DNA from: CALJTV01 sp036821185
GTDB taxonomy: Bacteria; Chloroflexota; Dehalococcoidia; GIF9; UBA5629
Direction of reading: 5' to 3'
DNA length: 41,427 nt
Assembly: GCA_036821185.1 (NCBI GenBank)
Contig: DAISKD010000009.1
Coordinates: 1 to 41,427, forward strand
The notes under the pieces are model-generated. The model had not been told where the DNA came from, made no database searches, and saw nothing but the letters and a program-made list of their open reading frames with translations. Of this stretch, positions 40,223 to 41,427 are shown piece by piece. Position numbers and translations under genes: made by a program. Position 1 is the stretch's first letter. Each line of letters opens with the position of its first letter.

Positions 40223-41287
40223 TTACTGGATGTAACCCAGTTTTCTTAGAAAATCTTTCATCACCCCCACCCAGTGGGCATTCTCGGGACTCATAGCCGC
40301 CACTTTGTCCCACGCTTTAGCCGCCGCAGCCGCCATCGCCTTTTGGGCTTCGGCATCAAGCGTTGTGACCTTTACCCCGTGCTTTGTGGTCATGGCAATC
40401 AGGGCGTCCATTTCGTCCAGGTAATATTCGTTGCTCCTGTCCCAAGCACGCTCTTTCAGGGCAAGATCGACGATCAACTGGATATCTTTGGGCAGCTCAT
40501 CCCAGGCCTTTTTGCTGATGCCCACCCAGTCAGTGGCACAAAAGGCGAGGTTGGGCTGTACGTAATACTTGGCGACCTCATGAAACTTCATGCTGTAGGC
40601 ACCGATGGCGGCTCCCCAATGTGCAGCATCCACCACTCCTGTCTGCAGAGCTGTATAGATCTCAGCCCCTGCGATCATCGTGGGTGAAGCACCTACGTCT
40701 TTCAACATATCTGCGATGGCACCGGACGACCTTACCTTTAGCCCCTTCAAGTCTGCGAGCGTGACGATCGGCTTCTTACTTATCATCGCCGTCGGAAACC
40801 ATTTCTCCGTCCAATACATGACGCCCTGTGCCTCGTGCGCCTTCTTTAACGCGTCTTCGAAGCCCAATTGCATATGGAAATACTGGACTTCCCAGGCATC
40901 CCTAAAAGCAAATGGGCAGTTGCCGGAGACGGCTTCAAGTGGCACAGCGCTTGTCCAGTACACTGAACCTGTGCCGCCCTGGAGTGAGTTGGTGCGCCAT
41001 GCCTCAAACAAGTCCTTCGTCGGCATGAAGGTGTCGGCGGGATACACTGTGATCTTCAATCGGTTATCAGTTAACTTTAGAATCTCCTCTTCACAGAACT
41101 TCTTGAATGGTGCGTATGACGCGCTAGCCGCAGGCCAGTGGGACTGGAACTTCCATTCGAACGTTTTGACCGGCTGCGACACCGGTGTGGTCGGGGGCGG
41201 GGCTTCCGCGGTTGGTGCGCAGGTGACACAGAAAAATACAAGCAGGATACTTACAAAAGATATAGCTGCTATCGTCCGTTTCTTCAT
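40223..41287 (-). CDS. dctP: TRAP transporter solute-binding lipoprotein (DctP family)
   Basis: The 354-residue protein is a DctP-type binding protein. It has a hydrophobic signal and cysteine C23 (CVTC, an imperfect lipobox with threonine before the cysteine), then a two-lobed domain with FKKFCEEEILKLTDNRLKIT and LADLKGLKVRSSGAIADMLK (about 157-176), which includes the arginine that normally binds the ligand's carboxylate. GAEIYTALQTGVVDAAHWG follows. ATG 41287 was chosen because the signal starts there; GGGGAAGG lies directly upstream. The linked acyl-CoA ligase suggests that the ligand is an organic acid that is then activated with CoA. Confidence 0.92.
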   Translation of the reverse strand: MKKRTIAAISFVSILLVFFCVTCAPTAEAPPPTTPVSQPVKTFEWKFQSHWPAASASYAPFKKFCEEEILKLTDNRLKITVYPADTFMPTKDLFEAWRTNSLQGGTGSVYWTSAVPLEAVSGNCPFAFRDAWEVQYFHMQLGFEDALKKAHEAQGVMYWTEKWFPTAMISKKPIVTLADLKGLKVRSSGAIADMLKDVGASPTMIAGAEIYTALQTGVVDAAHWGAAIGAYSMKFHEVAKYYVQPNLAFCATDWVGISKKAWDELPKDIQLIVDLALKERAWDRSNEYYLDEMDALIAMTTKHGVKVTTLDAEAQKAMAAAAAKAWDKVAAMSPENAHWVGVMKDFLRKLGYIQ

Positions 41288-41427
41288 TCCTTCCCCCTCA
41301 TTGCTATATTTAGAAAGCATCCGCTGAATACCGTGCGCTACGCTATAGCATCACCTCCTTCTTTAAAACCTGTGCACCCCAATCTTTGGGACAGCCAATC
41401 ACACTCCCCGTTATACCTTAAGCGCGT
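41288..41427 (-). promoter_or_regulatory. Upstream region of the TRAP operon
   Basis: The region probably carries the operon's promoter, but no convincing pair of boxes was found before the window ends. A perfect anti-16S sequence, AAGGAGGTGAT (minus strand, about 41350-41360), is followed by ATGCTATAG, a start codon and a stop codon one codon later; it may be the trace of an earlier start site or a start-stop element. Confidence 0.3.

Overview
This window looks like a chromosomal segment of an uncultured anaerobic bacterium with moderately GC-rich DNA, most plausibly a Chloroflexota/Dehalococcoidia relative. That assignment is an inference from the gene mix: a biotin-dependent sodium-pump decarboxylase, many acyl-CoA enzymes, a TRAP transporter, FCD-type GntR control, and ribosomal genes beside a DUF1385 gene. 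No rRNA, tRNA, phage or CRISPR locus was seen. A 100-N assembly gap lies at 10278-10377.

Layout. 1-2175: a small hypothetical gene and an HpaB/4-hydroxybutyryl-CoA-dehydratase superfamily protein. 2377-5400: housekeeping genes, namely rplU-rpmA-rpmE with overlapping stop/start codons behind a strong promoter, a DUF1385 membrane protein, and convergent hisA-hisI. 5541-10065: two acyl-CoA dehydrogenases that appear to use different catalytic glutamates, enclosing a minus-strand run of a phosphotriesterase-like hydrolase and a DUF1214/DUF1254-like membrane pair. 10066-15403: the gap and repeats, then a divergent beta-keto-acid cleavage enzyme/GntR pair with palindromes between facing promoters, then a reduced peptide-type ABC locus (one permease and one binding lipoprotein). 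15484-18698: a decayed fragment of a decarboxylase beta subunit gene and two tandem MATE exporters.

19001-22545 is an apparently complete sodium-translocating acyl-CoA decarboxylase operon: a 43-residue gamma-like membrane peptide starting at TTG, the beta subunit, the carboxyltransferase, a free-standing biotin carrier and a DUF5652-like membrane protein. It has its own promoter. 22806-26966: UbiA prenyltransferase, B12-binding radical SAM enzyme, TlyA methyltransferase and an alpha/beta hydrolase, closely packed. 27087-29254: a zinc-ribbon TM2 protein, a winged-helix regulator whose start codon sits inside a perfect inverted repeat, and a DegV protein. 30499-31107 and 29366-30400 (minus): MobA-like and Sua5/TsaC-like enzymes. 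31491-36507: an acyl-CoA synthetase, a large lipoprotein and a clan GH-A-like lipoprotein. 36551-41287 (minus): a TRAP transporter (dctP, dctQ, dctM), an acyl-CoA ligase and the decayed tail of an enoyl-CoA hydratase gene.

Taken together, the accessory genes suggest uptake of organic acids, CoA activation, flavin-dependent oxidation and energy recovery through a sodium-pumping decarboxylase. A dispersed repeat with a C/T-rich hairpin occurs at three loci; both plus-strand copies end immediately upstream of a promoter. Remnants of three genes (oadB-like, dppC-like, enoyl-CoA hydratase) show that this region has been rearranged and is losing genes.
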